DNA from: Streptomyces sp. NBC_01351 | GTDB taxonomy: Bacteria; Actinomycetota; Actinomycetes; Streptomycetales; Streptomycetaceae | Assembly (NCBI RefSeq): GCF_036237315.1 | Contig: NZ_CP108356.1 | Location: 2,786,501 to 2,850,500 of the forward strand | Reading direction: 5' to 3' | DNA length: 64,000 nt | In this document: positions 52,549 to 61,005 of the stretch, one piece after another | Layout of the letters: each line of letters opens with the position of its first letter | Numbering within the stretch: position 1 is the stretch's first letter | Made by a program: the position numbers and the translations under genes | Notes under the pieces: model-generated | What the model saw: only the letters and a program-made list of their open reading frames with translations | The model's database searches: none | Told to the model about the DNA's origin: nothing

Positions 52549-53490
52549 TCAGAGCACCTTCTTGTCGAGCGCGAGGGGGGTTTCCGTGGTGTCGGCGGCC
52601 GGGCGGCGCAGCAGTGCGATCCCGCCCGACACGGTGGTGGCCCGCAGGGTGCCGGTCCCGGAGCCGAGCGTGCCGGTGATCCGCTTGGCGCCGAACTGGC
52701 CCGAGACCCGCAGGTCCTCGAAGGCGTTGGAGACCCCGCCGGTGGCGGTGTTGGCCTCGACCCGCGCGTCGGCGGGGTGCGGGAGCCGGATCGCGACCTG
52801 GCCGGAGACGGAGTTGAGAGTGATGTCCACGGGCGGCCGGGAGCCGGCCGCATCGTGGCCCGCATCCAGGTCCAGGTCCAGGTCGATGAGCATGTCGCCG
52901 CTGACCGAGTCGGCCCGTACCTTCACGGCCGCTCCGTCGACCACCGTCAGGCCGCCGGAGACCGAGTGGAACCCGAGGTCGCCGGTGACGGACTGGACCT
53001 CGACGCTGCCGGAGACGGTGTGCGCCTTGACCCGGCCGGAGAGGCCGACCAGGGTGGCGCCGCCGGAGACCCCGTTGACGTCGGTGCCGCCGGAGATCCC
53101 CGAGACGAAGGTGGTGGCGCCGACCACGGCGACCTGCACCTTCGTGCCCGCGGGGACGGTGAGGGTGACGGCGGCGCTGCGCTCCCAGGCCTTGCGGCCG
53201 AGGGCGGAGCTGCCGGACCAGGCCTTCCAGGGCTTGGAGTCGAACCACTCCTTGAAGCCCTGGGATCCGTTCCAGGGCAGGTCCTCGTAGGAGACGGTGA
53301 GGACGCCGCCCTCCTGCACCACGTAGAGCGGCGGCCCGTCGACCTCGGCGACCTCCAGCCGGGCCGGGCCCTCGTCGGCGGCGACGACGTTGACCGTGCC
53401 GCCCACGAGACGGACGCGGAGCTCGGTCACCGGCTCCTCGAAGGTGAGCTTCTGCGGTTCGGCGGCCGACCACGTCTTCTGCTCTGCCAT
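52549..53490 (-). CDS. DUF4097 family beta-strand-repeat protein
   Basis: A 313-residue protein lacking a signal peptide. Successive S-G-x-V turns (FVSGISGGTDVNGVSGGATLVGLSGRVKAHTVSGSVEVQSVTGDLGFHSVSGGLTVVDG) mark a DUF4097 beta-helix, a presumed adhesin-like fold. It is co-transcribed with PadR. In contrast to the lipoprotein DUF4097 at 17890-18651 it should stay in the cytoplasm, where it may scaffold or bind the regulator. Confidence 0.88.
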   Translation of the reverse strand: MAEQKTWSAAEPQKLTFEEPVTELRVRLVGGTVNVVAADEGPARLEVAEVDGPPLYVVQEGGVLTVSYEDLPWNGSQGFKEWFDSKPWKAWSGSSALGRKAWERSAAVTLTVPAGTKVQVAVVGATTFVSGISGGTDVNGVSGGATLVGLSGRVKAHTVSGSVEVQSVTGDLGFHSVSGGLTVVDGAAVKVRADSVSGDMLIDLDLDLDAGHDAAGSRPPVDITLNSVSGQVAIRLPHPADARVEANTATGGVSNAFEDLRVSGQFGAKRITGTLGSGTGTLRATTVSGGIALLRRPAADTTETPLALDKKVL

Positions 53491-53547
53491 GGTGCTGATC
53501 CTTTCTCGGTGCGTGCACGGACCGGGCTCGACGCTCATCGTTCGCAA

Positions 53548-53585
53548 CATATCGCGTCTTCTGGACAACACGATATATCGCGGTT
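53548..53585. promoter_or_regulatory. Putative PadR operator
   Basis: CATATCGCG (from 53548) and GATATATCGCG (to about 53583) stand about 24 bases apart, the second overlapping the palindrome CGATATATCG. Their location 60-90 bases before the DUF4097-PadR operon fits an autoregulated PadR site. The opposite gene (53611) begins only 25 bases away. Confidence 0.6.
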
Positions 53586-53610
53586 GGGTGAAGTCAAGCG
53601 TGTCGACAAA

Positions 53611-54168
53611 ATGCCCATTTTCAGATGGTTTGCCTTAGCGTGTGGGCGCCTGCTGCTCGCCCCGGCCGGCGAGTGGAGCGCGCTCGTCCCCGAGGGCGAG
53701 CCGTGGCTCGACGGGGAGGAGTCGGCGGCCGAAGTCCTCGCGGGCTGGGGCGCGGCGGTCGCCATCGGCGTCAACTGGCCGGTGCTGAGCCTGTGGTGGG
53801 AGGAGGGCCGGACGGGATTCGCCCTGTCGAGCGGGTTCCGGCGGGCCGCGGCGTACGAGTGGGACGCGGCCGGCCGCCCGGTCGGCGAGCCGGACGCCAT
53901 GCGGGTGCTGTCGGCGCGGCCGGGGCTGGATCCCGTACTGGACCTGGAGCAACCGGAGCGGCTCGCCCGCCCCGACGAGGCCACCGACGGCCCCGCCCCG
54001 GCCCCCGCGCCTCAAACGCCGGCGCGGCTGGAATTGCCCTCCGGGCAATCCAGCCCGCCAGGCTGCGCACATTTGTCAGCCGACACCGGCCGAAATCCAG
54101 CCCCTCCGTCGCTTGAGGAGTGGGGGTTCCCCCGGACGGAGTCTGGTGGGGGCACCTCCCAGCGGTAG
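53611..54168 (+). CDS. Unidentified protein with a repeat-derived C-terminus
   Basis: 185 residues in the longest form. The first 130 residues (FALACGRLLLAPAGEWSALVPEGEPWLDGEESAAEVLAGWGAAVAIGVNWPVLSLWWEEG ... YEWDAAGRPVGEPDAMRVLSARPGLDPVLDLEQPE) look like a real Streptomyces protein of unknown function. From about residue 133 (PQTPARLELPSG... and SLEEWGFPRTESGGGTSQR) the frame runs through two copies of the dispersed repeat, so the native C-terminus appears replaced or lost. It may be a truncated pseudogene. Start ATG 53611 lies in AT-rich DNA with no clear ribosome-binding site. Confidence 0.55.
   Translation: MPIFRWFALACGRLLLAPAGEWSALVPEGEPWLDGEESAAEVLAGWGAAVAIGVNWPVLSLWWEEGRTGFALSSGFRRAAAYEWDAAGRPVGEPDAMRVLSARPGLDPVLDLEQPERLARPDEATDGPAPAPAPQTPARLELPSGQSSPPGCAHLSADTGRNPAPPSLEEWGFPRTESGGGTSQR
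54009..54052 (-). repeat. Dispersed intergenic repeat, partial copy E
   Basis: CGCCTCAAACGCCGGCGCGGCTGG (inverted form of the family's first block) followed by the hairpin ATTGCCC-TCC-GGGCAAT. It is inside the reading frame of the gene at 53611. Confidence 0.7.
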
Positions 54169-54197
54169 CTGAGGGAGAGGTCTGGGGCGGAGCCCCA
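54093..54197 (+). repeat. Dispersed intergenic repeat, copy B
   Basis: Same blocks and order as the copy at 49420: AATCCAGCCCCTCCGTCGCTTGAGG, CCGGACGGAGTCTGGTGG, GGGCACCTCCCAGCGGTAGC, GTCTGGGGCGGAGCCCC. It lies between the truncated gene and snpR and supplies the stop codon of the former. Confidence 0.85.
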
Positions 54198-54241
54198 GGG
54201 GGCCGCGCAGCGGCACTTTCGGCGGCGCCACCCCGTGGGGG

Positions 54242-55174
54242 TCACGCGGCCAGCAGTGGGCTCCCCCGGTCCCGCAGCCAGGCACGGTACGGCGGCGTCC
54301 GCAGCGCGGCTTCGCGGTAGGCCGCGCGGAGGTCCGCGTACACCTCCGCGTGCGCCCCCGGCCGCGTCGCCAGCAGGAGCCGCACCGCGAGGGGGTCCCC
54401 CGAGAGCGGGCGTATCGCCATGTCGTCCCGCGGCCCGGACGTCGGCTGGCAGGGCGCCACCGCCTCGCCGGAGACGATCAGCGAGGTCGCCGTGTGGTAG
54501 TCCGCGTGCAGCACCGGCGGATCGAGTCCGGCCCCCGCGAACACCCGCCGCAGGCCGTCCCATTCGCCGTCCACCGAGGGGTCCACCGTCCACCGGTCCC
54601 CGGCCAGGTCCCGTAGCTCCACCACCGGCGACCGCGCGGCCGGGTGGTCCCGGGACATCGACACGAACTGCGGCTCCCGCTCCATCAGCACCCGCAGCTG
54701 CAGTCCCACCGGCACCGTCAGCGGGCTGCCCTCCACCTCGTGCACGAACGCCACGTCCAGCTGCCCCGAAGCCACCATGCGCAGCAGCGCGTTGGCGGAG
54801 ACGTCCACCAGCAGCGAGGTCTCGGTGTCCGGCAGCCGCCGGTGCAGCCGGCGCAGCCACCCCGGCAGGGCGCGGCTGGCGGTGGAGCCGATGCGCAGGT
54901 GGGGCCCGCGGGCCTGGGCCCGTGCCTCCGCGACGAGCGCGGCCATCTCGGCGAGCAGCGGCCGGGCCCGGCCGAGGACCGTGCGACCGAAGGGGGTGGG
55001 CCGGCAGCCGGTGCGCTCGCGGAGGAACAGCTCGCCCTCCAGGGCCCGTTCGATGCGGCGCAGCTGAGTCGTCAGGGCGGGCTGGCTCACGCCGAGTTGC
55101 CGGGCGGCCTTGTGCAGGCTGCCGGCGTCGGCGATGGCGCAGAGCGCCCGCAGGTGCCTGACCTCAAGCTCCAT
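54242..55174 (-). CDS. snpR: LysR-family regulator of snapalysin (SnpR-like)
   Basis: A 310-residue LysR protein: HTH at 3-60 (ELEVRHLRALCAIADAGSLHKAARQLGVSQPALTTQLRRIERALEGELFLRE) and the effector-binding domain after 90. It is divergent from the snapalysin gene, the arrangement known for snpR/snpA (mprR/mprA) in S. lividans and S. coelicolor, where it activates snpA. ATG 55174 was chosen over upstream starts because the HTH begins right after it. A perfect palindrome in the shared promoter is the probable binding site. Confidence 0.9.
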   Translation of the reverse strand: MELEVRHLRALCAIADAGSLHKAARQLGVSQPALTTQLRRIERALEGELFLRERTGCRPTPFGRTVLGRARPLLAEMAALVAEARAQARGPHLRIGSTASRALPGWLRRLHRRLPDTETSLLVDVSANALLRMVASGQLDVAFVHEVEGSPLTVPVGLQLRVLMEREPQFVSMSRDHPAARSPVVELRDLAGDRWTVDPSVDGEWDGLRRVFAGAGLDPPVLHADYHTATSLIVSGEAVAPCQPTSGPRDDMAIRPLSGDPLAVRLLLATRPGAHAEVYADLRAAYREAALRTPPYRAWLRDRGSPLLAA

Positions 55175-55270
55175 GCCCCTGAGAGTAGGCCGGGCCGGGT
55201 GAACCGCACCAGCCACCAACAGGCCGCCGAATCCCGCCATTCTCAAGGGTGTTGACCCGCCGAAACCTCA

Positions 55271-55291
55271 CCGATAACCCGCGGTTATCGG
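55271..55291. promoter_or_regulatory. Palindromic LysR operator between snpR and snpA
   Basis: CCGATAACC and GGTTATCGG are perfect arms around CGC. The core holds T-N11-A, the LysR consensus. The site is 116 bases before the snpA ATG and 97 bases from snpR, so one dimer site may serve both. Confidence 0.85.
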
Positions 55292-55386
55292 CGACTGACA
55301 TCATCCGCCGCCCGCTTCCGCTCCCGCAGACTCCGGTACCGAACGACCCACCCCCCACCGCACCGGACGAGTAGGAGCTCCCCCAC

Positions 55387-56043
55387 ATGCGCCACTCCCG
55401 CAAGGCCGCGCTGGCCGGCACGATCGGCCTCGGCCTCGCCGCCGCCCTGGGCACGATCGCCCCCACGGCCAGCGCCGCGCCCTCCCCCGGAAACGCCGCC
55501 ACGTACGACGCCTACGAGCGCTCGCAGGAGAACGAGGCCGCCAACCGCGCCTTCTTCGACGCCGTTCGGCGCTCGGTCGCCGAGCAGCGCGCCGCGAACC
55601 CCGGCGTGCTGGCCGTCACGGTCACGTACAACACCCGCAACGCGCCGAGCTTCCGTACCCAGATCGCCCGTTCCACGCAGATATGGAACAGCTCGGTGTC
55701 CAACGTCAAGCTGCAGGAGGTGTCCTCCGGCGGGAACTTCTCGTACCGCGAGGGCAATGACTCGCGCGGCTCGTACGCGAGCACGGACGGGCACGGCCGG
55801 GGCTACATCTTCCTGGACTACCGGCAGAACCAGATCTACAACTCCACCCGGGTGACCTCGCACGAGACCGGCCACGTGCTGGGCCTGCCGGACCACTACT
55901 CGGGCCCGTGCAGCGAGCTGATGTCGGGCGGCGGCCCGGGCACCTCGTGCCAGAACGCCACCCCGAACAGCACCGAGCGGGCGCGCGTGAACCAGCTCTG
56001 GGCCAACGGCCTCGTCGCCTCCGGGGCGGGGGCGAAGGGCTAG
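55387..56043 (+). CDS. snpA: Snapalysin (small neutral metalloprotease, M7)
   Basis: 218 residues: signal peptide to ASA (30), short propeptide (about 31-75), mature protease from about 76. The active site [11 protein letters not shown] (His159, Glu160, His163, Asp169) with the Met-turn-like SELMSGG places it in the M7 snapalysin family, unusual in using Asp as third zinc ligand. Cys pair at [16 protein letters not shown] forms the typical disulfide. It is secreted and cleaves after aromatic residues. AGGAGCTCCCCCAC precedes the ATG. Confidence 0.95.
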   Translation: MRHSRKAALAGTIGLGLAAALGTIAPTASAAPSPGNAATYDAYERSQENEAANRAFFDAVRRSVAEQRAANPGVLAVTVTYNTRNAPSFRTQIARSTQIWNSSVSNVKLQEVSSGGNFSYREGNDSRGSYASTDGHGRGYIFLDYRQNQIYNSTRVTSHETGHVLGLPDHYSGPCSELMSGGGPGTSCQNATPNSTERARVNQLWANGLVASGAGAKG

Positions 56044-56249
56044 GCCCTAACCCCCTCCGGGGCCACGTACTCCGGGCACTCCGGGTTACGGCAGGGCCCG
56101 GGTACCCATTCCGGAACGAAGACACCCAGGGACTTTCGCCGTCTGAGCACCGTCTCGACGGGGCTCCCGCACGCCGGGCAGGCCTGCTGCTCGTGCCCGG
56201 CGTGCGGGGCGATCGTCTCGTGCGGGCGCTGCTGCTGTTCACCGGCCAT
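56040..56249 (-). CDS. Small zinc-ribbon-like protein
   Basis: A 69-residue protein with two Cys pairs, CPACGSP (about 24-27) and CRNPEC (about 53-58), separated by 25 residues ([22 protein letters not shown]), a probable zinc knuckle. Similar short proteins occur in other streptomycetes. It converges with snpA and overlaps its stop by 4 bases. Function unknown. Confidence 0.6.
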   Translation of the reverse strand: MAGEQQQRPHETIAPHAGHEQQACPACGSPVETVLRRRKSLGVFVPEWVPGPCRNPECPEYVAPEGVRA

Positions 56250-56337
56250 ACCTACACGGTAGGCCGGTTTCGCCCGTTTCGCGGGAATCCACCGGGCCGC
56301 CGGGCCGCCGGGTCGACGGACCGGCAGGCCGGCGGGA

Positions 56338-56922
56338 TCAGCGCTTGACGGCGTACGAGGTGATGACCTGGCCGCCGCCGAGGGCGGTGCAGCCGGTCAG
56401 CTCCAGCGGGCGCACGCCGAACCCGACGCGGGACATCGGCATGCCGGTCCCCACGAAGACCGGGTACGTCTTGACGATGTACTCGTCGATCTCGTCGGCC
56501 AGCTGGGCCGCGAGGTCGGCTCCACCGCACAGCCAGATGTCGAGGCCGTCCTGCGCCTTGAGCTCGCGGACCTTGGCGGCGACGTCACCGCTGATCAGCC
56601 GCACCTGCGGGTCCGGCGATTCCACGAGGGAGCGCGAGACGACGTACTGCTCGCGCATGTGGCCGTAGGGGCTGGTCATGCCGGCCTTGAGGCCCGGCTC
56701 GTAGGTGGCCCGCCCCATCAGCACCGCGTCGAAGCGCTTGGGCGCGACGTCCTCGATCCCGAGCTGCGCGCGCCCCTGGGCGGCGATGGTCTCGGGGTAC
56801 TCGGCCTTCAGGTGGTCGATGAATTCGGGGTCGAGGAAGGCGTAGATGAAGTCGGAGTCGCCGTCCGGGGCTCCGATGAAGCCGTCGATCGTGGTGGCGA
56901 TGAAGTAGGTGAGCTTGCGCAA
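56338..56922 (-). CDS. Dihydrofolate-reductase-fold protein (RibD C-terminal/YyaP-like)
   Basis: 194 residues: LTYFIATTIDGFIGAPDGDSDF at the start, FDAVLMGRATYEPGL and the end LDIWLCGGADLAAQLADEIDEYIVKTYPVFVGTG are typical of the DHFR-family proteins with the RibD C-terminal reductase domain. It is not the housekeeping folate enzyme. The TTG at 56922 (LRKLTYF) is the conventional start of the family; ribosome-binding site weak (GAAGAG). Natural substrate unknown. Confidence 0.88.
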   Translation of the reverse strand: MRKLTYFIATTIDGFIGAPDGDSDFIYAFLDPEFIDHLKAEYPETIAAQGRAQLGIEDVAPKRFDAVLMGRATYEPGLKAGMTSPYGHMREQYVVSRSLVESPDPQVRLISGDVAAKVRELKAQDGLDIWLCGGADLAAQLADEIDEYIVKTYPVFVGTGMPMSRVGFGVRPLELTGCTALGGGQVITSYAVKR

Positions 56923-57020
56923 GCGATTCTCTTCCGTTCGACAGTGCCTCCACACCGGGGCACGTCGAGTAAAGTACTTCAGGTGTAGTGGTTACGCAAG
57001 CCCCCCATTCATCCGCGCGC

Positions 57021-57614
57021 CTACGACCGCGGCTTGCGCCACATCGGCCACATCAGCGGCCCGTCCGGCAGCTGCACGGCCTCACCCGTGAACTCCCAGC
57101 CCAGCCGCTCGTAGAGCCCCATGCTGCGCTCACTGCTCGCCTCCAGGTACGCCGCCACGCCCTCGCGGTCGCAGCGTTCCAGCACCGGCCGGATCAGGGC
57201 CGCGCCCAGCCCCTCGCCCTGCCGGGCGGGGTCTACGGCGATCATCAGCAGGTACTCGTGCTCCTCGGCCGTGGGATGCACCGCGCCCGTCAGCCGGCCG
57301 ACCAGCTCGCACCGCTCGTTGTCCGGGTCGGCCACGGCCCGCATCTTCGCCGGGATCTCGTCCTCGCCCTCCGGCTCCCCGGCCGGGATCCGCAGCCACA
57401 GCGCGGCCGCCGAGCCGTCCACCGCGTAGTCGATCCGGCCCTCGGCGAGCGCCACGTCCACGAAGACCCCGAGGAACCTGCCGTGCACGGCGGCCCGGTG
57501 CTCGGGATCCGGGAAGACCCAGCTGCTCACCGGGTCGTTGTGGAAGGTCCTGTCGAGGAGCCGCGCCACCGCGTCCCGGTCCGACTGCTCCGCCTGACGT
57601 ATCTCCAGTACCAC
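57021..57614 (-). CDS. GNAT-family N-acetyltransferase
   Basis: 197 residues with the GNAT acetyl-CoA loop LLMIAVDPARQGEGLGAALIRPVLERC and the C-terminal ASSERSMGLYERLGWEFTGE. The N-terminus EIRQAEQSDRDAVARLLDRTFHNDPVSSWVFPD is like that of small-molecule acetyltransferases of the actinobacterial kind. Starts at GTG 57614. Substrate unknown. Confidence 0.9.
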   Translation of the reverse strand: MVLEIRQAEQSDRDAVARLLDRTFHNDPVSSWVFPDPEHRAAVHGRFLGVFVDVALAEGRIDYAVDGSAAALWLRIPAGEPEGEDEIPAKMRAVADPDNERCELVGRLTGAVHPTAEEHEYLLMIAVDPARQGEGLGAALIRPVLERCDREGVAAYLEASSERSMGLYERLGWEFTGEAVQLPDGPLMWPMWRKPRS

Positions 57615-57680
57615 TGGTCACACCCTTCGCTCGGATCCCAACGTCCCTGAGGGATCCTAGAGTTGACCCACCCGCGCGAA

Positions 57681-57720
57681 AAGGCCCGTTCCGGCGGCGT
57701 ACGGCGCCGGAACGGGCCTT
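57681..57720 (-). terminator. Terminator after encapsulin cargo gene
   Basis: AAGGCCCGTTCCGGC pairs with GCCGGAACGGGCCTT; on the minus strand the stem is followed by TTTT. It lies 22 bases after the polyprenyl synthase stop. Confidence 0.9.
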
Positions 57721-57742
57721 CCCTTCCCGTCCCCCTACGTGC

Positions 57743-58801
57743 TCACCTCGTGCGGCGCGTCACGAACTCCGCCAGCGCCAGCAGCCCGCCCGCCGCCCCA
57801 AGGTCCGGAACGGCCCGGGACAACTGCTGCACCGCCCGGCCCATCCGGTCGGCGGCGTGGGCCTGCGCCCAGTCGCGCCCGCCGGCCCGGTCGACCGCCT
57901 CGGCGGCCCTGCGTACGTCGTCCCCGGTCATGGGACCCGCGTACAGCGCGGCCAGCTCCTCCCCCGCCGCGGTGCCCGAGGTGAGGGCGGCCACGACCGG
58001 GAGGGACTTCTTGCGGGCGATCAGATCGGCCCCGGCTGGCTTGCCGGTGTGCCCCGGATCCCCCCAGATGCCGATCAGGTCGTCGATCAGCTGGAAGGCC
58101 AGCCCGGCCTCCCGGCCGAAGGCGTCCATCGCCTCGACCTCCTCCGGCCCCGCCCCGGCGTACAGAGCGCCCAGTGCGCACGCGCAGCCGAGGAGCGCCC
58201 CGGTCTTGGCCGTGGCCATGGTGAGGCACTCGTCGAGCGAGACCTGCGCGCGCTGCTCGAAGGCGCAGTCCGCCTGCTGGCCCGCGCACAGCTCGATGAC
58301 GCAGGCCGTGAGGCGGGCCGAGGCCTCCGCGGAGGCCGGGTGCGGGTCCTCGGCGAGCAGGCGCAGCGCGAGCGCCATCATGGCGTCGCCCGTGATGATC
58401 GCGTCCGGTATCCCGAAGACCGTCCACGCCGTGTCCCGGCCGCGCCGCTGGACGTCCCGGTCGATGACGTCGTCGTGGAGCAGCGTGAAGTTGTGCGCCA
58501 GCTCGACGGCGACCGCCGCCGCCCGTACGGCGGCGTCGTCCACCTGCCCGCCCGGGCCCCGCAGGGCCTGGGCGGCGGCCAGGACCAGGGCCGGCCGGAT
58601 GGCCTTCCCCGTGTTGCCCGCGGCCGGGGTGCCGTCCGCGTGCTCCCAGCCGAAGTGGTACATGGCGACCCGCCGCATGGAACCGGGCAGGCTCTCGACC
58701 GTCCGGCGCAGCTGCGGGTTGACCTTTTCCCTCGTCCGCTCCAGCAGGACGGCGGCTTCCTGGCCCTCGCCGGTGGCGAGGGCGGTATCGATGGCGTTCA
58801 C
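57743..58801 (-). CDS. Polyprenyl diphosphate synthase, cargo of family 2 encapsulin
   Basis: A 352-residue trans-isoprenyl diphosphate synthase: first Asp-rich motif LLHDDVIDRD, KAIRPALVLAAAQAL helix, GDAMMALA and second motif LIDDLIGIWGD; it condenses isoprenyl diphosphates. The GTG lies 14 bases after the encapsulin stop, which fits the known operon of a family 2B encapsulin with a polyprenyl transferase cargo. The N-terminus before the catalytic fold is short (VNAIDTALATGEGQEAAVLLERTREKVNP) and has no long disordered cargo-loading tail that I can see; the loading motif may lie elsewhere. A start earlier in the frame would fall inside the shell gene. Confidence 0.9.
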   Translation of the reverse strand: MNAIDTALATGEGQEAAVLLERTREKVNPQLRRTVESLPGSMRRVAMYHFGWEHADGTPAAGNTGKAIRPALVLAAAQALRGPGGQVDDAAVRAAAVAVELAHNFTLLHDDVIDRDVQRRGRDTAWTVFGIPDAIITGDAMMALALRLLAEDPHPASAEASARLTACVIELCAGQQADCAFEQRAQVSLDECLTMATAKTGALLGCACALGALYAGAGPEEVEAMDAFGREAGLAFQLIDDLIGIWGDPGHTGKPAGADLIARKKSLPVVAALTSGTAAGEELAALYAGPMTGDDVRRAAEAVDRAGGRDWAQAHAADRMGRAVQQLSRAVPDLGAAGGLLALAEFVTRRTR

Positions 58802-58815
58802 GGCGTTCCCGGCGC

Positions 58816-60222
58816 TCAGCGCCAGCGGCCGATCTCGACGTTCTCCAGGACGCCGAGCGCGTCCGGAACCAGTACCGCGGCGGAGAAGTAGGCGGTGACC
58901 AGGTACGAGATGATCGCCTGCTCGCTGATCCCCATGAAGCGGACCGACAGGCTCGGCTCGATCTCGTCCGGGATGCCCGGCTGGTGCAGTCCGATCACGC
59001 CCTGGTCGTCCTCGCCGGTGCGCATGCAGAGGATGGAGGTGGTGCGGGCGTCGCTGATCGGGATCTTGCTGCTCGGGAAGATCGGCACCCCGCGCCAGGA
59101 CGGCACGCGGTGGCCGTCGATGTCCACCGATTCCGGGTACAGCCCGCGCTTGTTGCACTCGCGGCCGAAGGCGGCGATCGCCTTGGGGTGGGCGAGGAAC
59201 AGCTTGGAGCCGCGCCGCATGCTGAGCAGCTGGTCCATGTCGTCGGGGCTGGGCGCGCCGTCGTGGGGCTGGATGCGCTGGTCGTAGTCGGCGTTGTGGA
59301 GCAGGCCGAAGTCGCGGTTGTTGAGCATCTCGTGCTCCTGGCGCTCGCGCAGCGCCTCGACCGTGAGCCGCAACTGCTGCTCGGTCTGGTTCATCGGCTG
59401 GTTGTAGAGGTCGGCGACGCGCGTGTGGACCCGCAGGACCGTTTGTGCAATGGAGAGTTCGTACTCGCGAGGGTGGGCGTCGTAGTCCACGAAGGTGCCG
59501 GGGAGCACGGCCTCGCCGTGGTGGCCGGCGGAGAGGTCGATGGCGGCCTCGCCGTACTTGTTGGTGCGCTGCGCGGGCATTGTGCGTACGCGCTCCACGT
59601 GCGCGCGCAGCGAGTCGACGCGGTCGGCGAGGAGCTGGAAGTCCTGGCGGGTCAGGACCAGGGCGGTGCCGGCGGTGGCGGCGCGGGCGGTGTACTCCCA
59701 AATCGATTCTGCATCGACGAGGGAGTCCTCGCCGAAGAAGGCGCCGTCGGCGACGGTCTGCAGGACGGCGTCGTCACCGTAGGGACCGGGGCCGACGTGG
59801 TCGATGCGGCCGTGGGCGAGGAGGAACACCTGGTCCGCGGGGCTGCCGAAGGAGGTCAGCTCTTGGCCGGGCTCGAAGTCGATCTGGCGGCACCGCTGGG
59901 CGAGTTCGGTGAGGACTTCCTGGTCCTCGTAGTCGCGCAGGAGCGGGAGTTCGCCGAGCTCGGCGGGGATGACCTGGACCTGGGTCCCGGTCTTGATGAA
60001 CTCCACGACGCCGTTGCCGACGGAGTAGCTGAGCCGGCGGTTGACGCGGTAGGTGCCGCCCTGCACCGAGACCCACGGGAGCATCTTCAGGAGCCACCGG
60101 GAGGTGATCTCCTGCATCTGCGGTGCGGACTTGGTCGTGGTTGCCAAGTTCCGCGCGGCCGATGTCCCGAGACTGCGCTGCGGTGTCTGGGTCTCGGATT
60201 CGGAACCTGCCTGGACCGACAT
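58816..60222 (-). CDS. Family 2B encapsulin shell protein
   Basis: A 468-residue HK97-fold shell protein. Residues 1-90 form the N-arm and first part ([31 protein letters not shown]); a cyclic-nucleotide-binding-like domain is inserted at about 95-205 ([50 protein letters not shown] ... [11 protein letters not shown]). The HK97 E-loop/A-domain follows ([76 protein letters not shown] ... [26 protein letters not shown]). This insertion defines family 2B. It should assemble a protein compartment around the polyprenyl synthase. AAGGGATATTC precedes the ATG. Confidence 0.93.
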   Translation of the reverse strand: MSVQAGSESETQTPQRSLGTSAARNLATTTKSAPQMQEITSRWLLKMLPWVSVQGGTYRVNRRLSYSVGNGVVEFIKTGTQVQVIPAELGELPLLRDYEDQEVLTELAQRCRQIDFEPGQELTSFGSPADQVFLLAHGRIDHVGPGPYGDDAVLQTVADGAFFGEDSLVDAESIWEYTARAATAGTALVLTRQDFQLLADRVDSLRAHVERVRTMPAQRTNKYGEAAIDLSAGHHGEAVLPGTFVDYDAHPREYELSIAQTVLRVHTRVADLYNQPMNQTEQQLRLTVEALRERQEHEMLNNRDFGLLHNADYDQRIQPHDGAPSPDDMDQLLSMRRGSKLFLAHPKAIAAFGRECNKRGLYPESVDIDGHRVPSWRGVPIFPSSKIPISDARTTSILCMRTGEDDQGVIGLHQPGIPDEIEPSLSVRFMGISEQAIISYLVTAYFSAAVLVPDALGVLENVEIGRWR

Positions 60223-60400
60223 GAATATCCCTTTCGATCACTCCATGGATCTGCGGGATGCAGCCTTTCAGTACGTAGCGTGGTGGGACCATTACACAAA
60301 AGTGTGGGACTACTCCGTACGAGTAAGGGGCAGGCTTTGGGGCCCCACTCCCGTCCCACACGCCTCCCGGACCCCTTGGGGCCCACCACTTCCGGCCATT

Positions 60401-60423
60401 AATTTGCACTGTGGATGCAAGTT
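60401..60423 (+). promoter_or_regulatory. NsrR-type box upstream of nsrR
   Basis: An 11-1-11 inverted repeat: AATTTGCACTG and GGATGCAAGTT around T. The outer AATTTGCA/TGCAAGTT match the TGCAT-containing sites known for Streptomyces NsrR. It ends 15 bases before the nsrR ATG, over the likely -35/-10 region (TACGGT just after it). It also lies between nsrR and the encapsulin operon. Confidence 0.75.
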
Positions 60424-60438
60424 TCCTACGGTCGAGAC

Positions 60439-60894
60439 ATGCGGCTCACCCGATTCACCGACCTGGCCCTGCGCGTCCTGATGCGCCTGGCCGTCGCGGA
60501 GACGGACCTGCCGACCACGCGCGAGGTGGCGGCGACCATGGAGGTCCCCTACACGCACACCGCCAAAGTGGTCGCCAGGCTGCAGCATCTCGGCCTGGTC
60601 GAGGCCCGGCGCGGCCGCGGCGGCGGGCTGACCCTGACTCCCGCCGGGCGCGCGGCCTCGGTGGGCGGGGTGGTCCGCGAACTGGAGGGCGCGGGCGATG
60701 TCGTGGACTGCGACGGCGCCGTCCCCTGCCCGCTGCGCGCCGCCTGCGTGCTGCGCGGCGCGCTGCGCCGGGCCCAGGAGGCGTTCTTCGCCGCGCTGGA
60801 CCCGCTGACGGTGAACGACCTGGTGGCAGCCCCGACCGGACCGCTGCTGCTGGGCATTTCGGGAGGGCCTCCGAAGGGGGCCGAAAGGCCCTGA
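60439..60894 (+). CDS. nsrR: Rrf2-family nitric oxide sensor NsrR
   Basis: 151 residues: winged helix (RLTRFTDLALRVLMRLAVAETDLPTTREVAATMEVPYTHTAKVVARLQHLGLVEARRGRGGGL), then the cluster-binding Cys91, Cys97 and Cys103 (CDGAVPCPLRAAC), spacing as in S. coelicolor NsrR, which binds a 4Fe-4S cluster. Nitric oxide destroys the cluster and relieves repression of hmp. ATG at 60439 has no Shine-Dalgarno and TACGGT lies about 10 bases upstream, indicating a leaderless message. Autoregulated through the box at 60401. Confidence 0.94.
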   Translation: MRLTRFTDLALRVLMRLAVAETDLPTTREVAATMEVPYTHTAKVVARLQHLGLVEARRGRGGGLTLTPAGRAASVGGVVRELEGAGDVVDCDGAVPCPLRAACVLRGALRRAQEAFFAALDPLTVNDLVAAPTGPLLLGISGGPPKGAERP

Positions 60895-60969
60895 CGATCC
60901 GGGCCGGATGGCCGATTTCCGCTCACCACCCGTACGCCTAGGCTCATTCTGGCGGGGAGCTCGAACGCA

Positions 60970-60995
60970 GGTCCGCACCGCGGCGGACCTTTTTT
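60970..60995 (+). terminator. Rho-independent terminator between nsrR and hmp
   Basis: GGTCCGC-ACCGCG-GCGGACC followed by six T. It separates nsrR from the hmp promoter. Confidence 0.9.
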
Positions 60996-61005
60996 CAGGC
61001 TCGAA

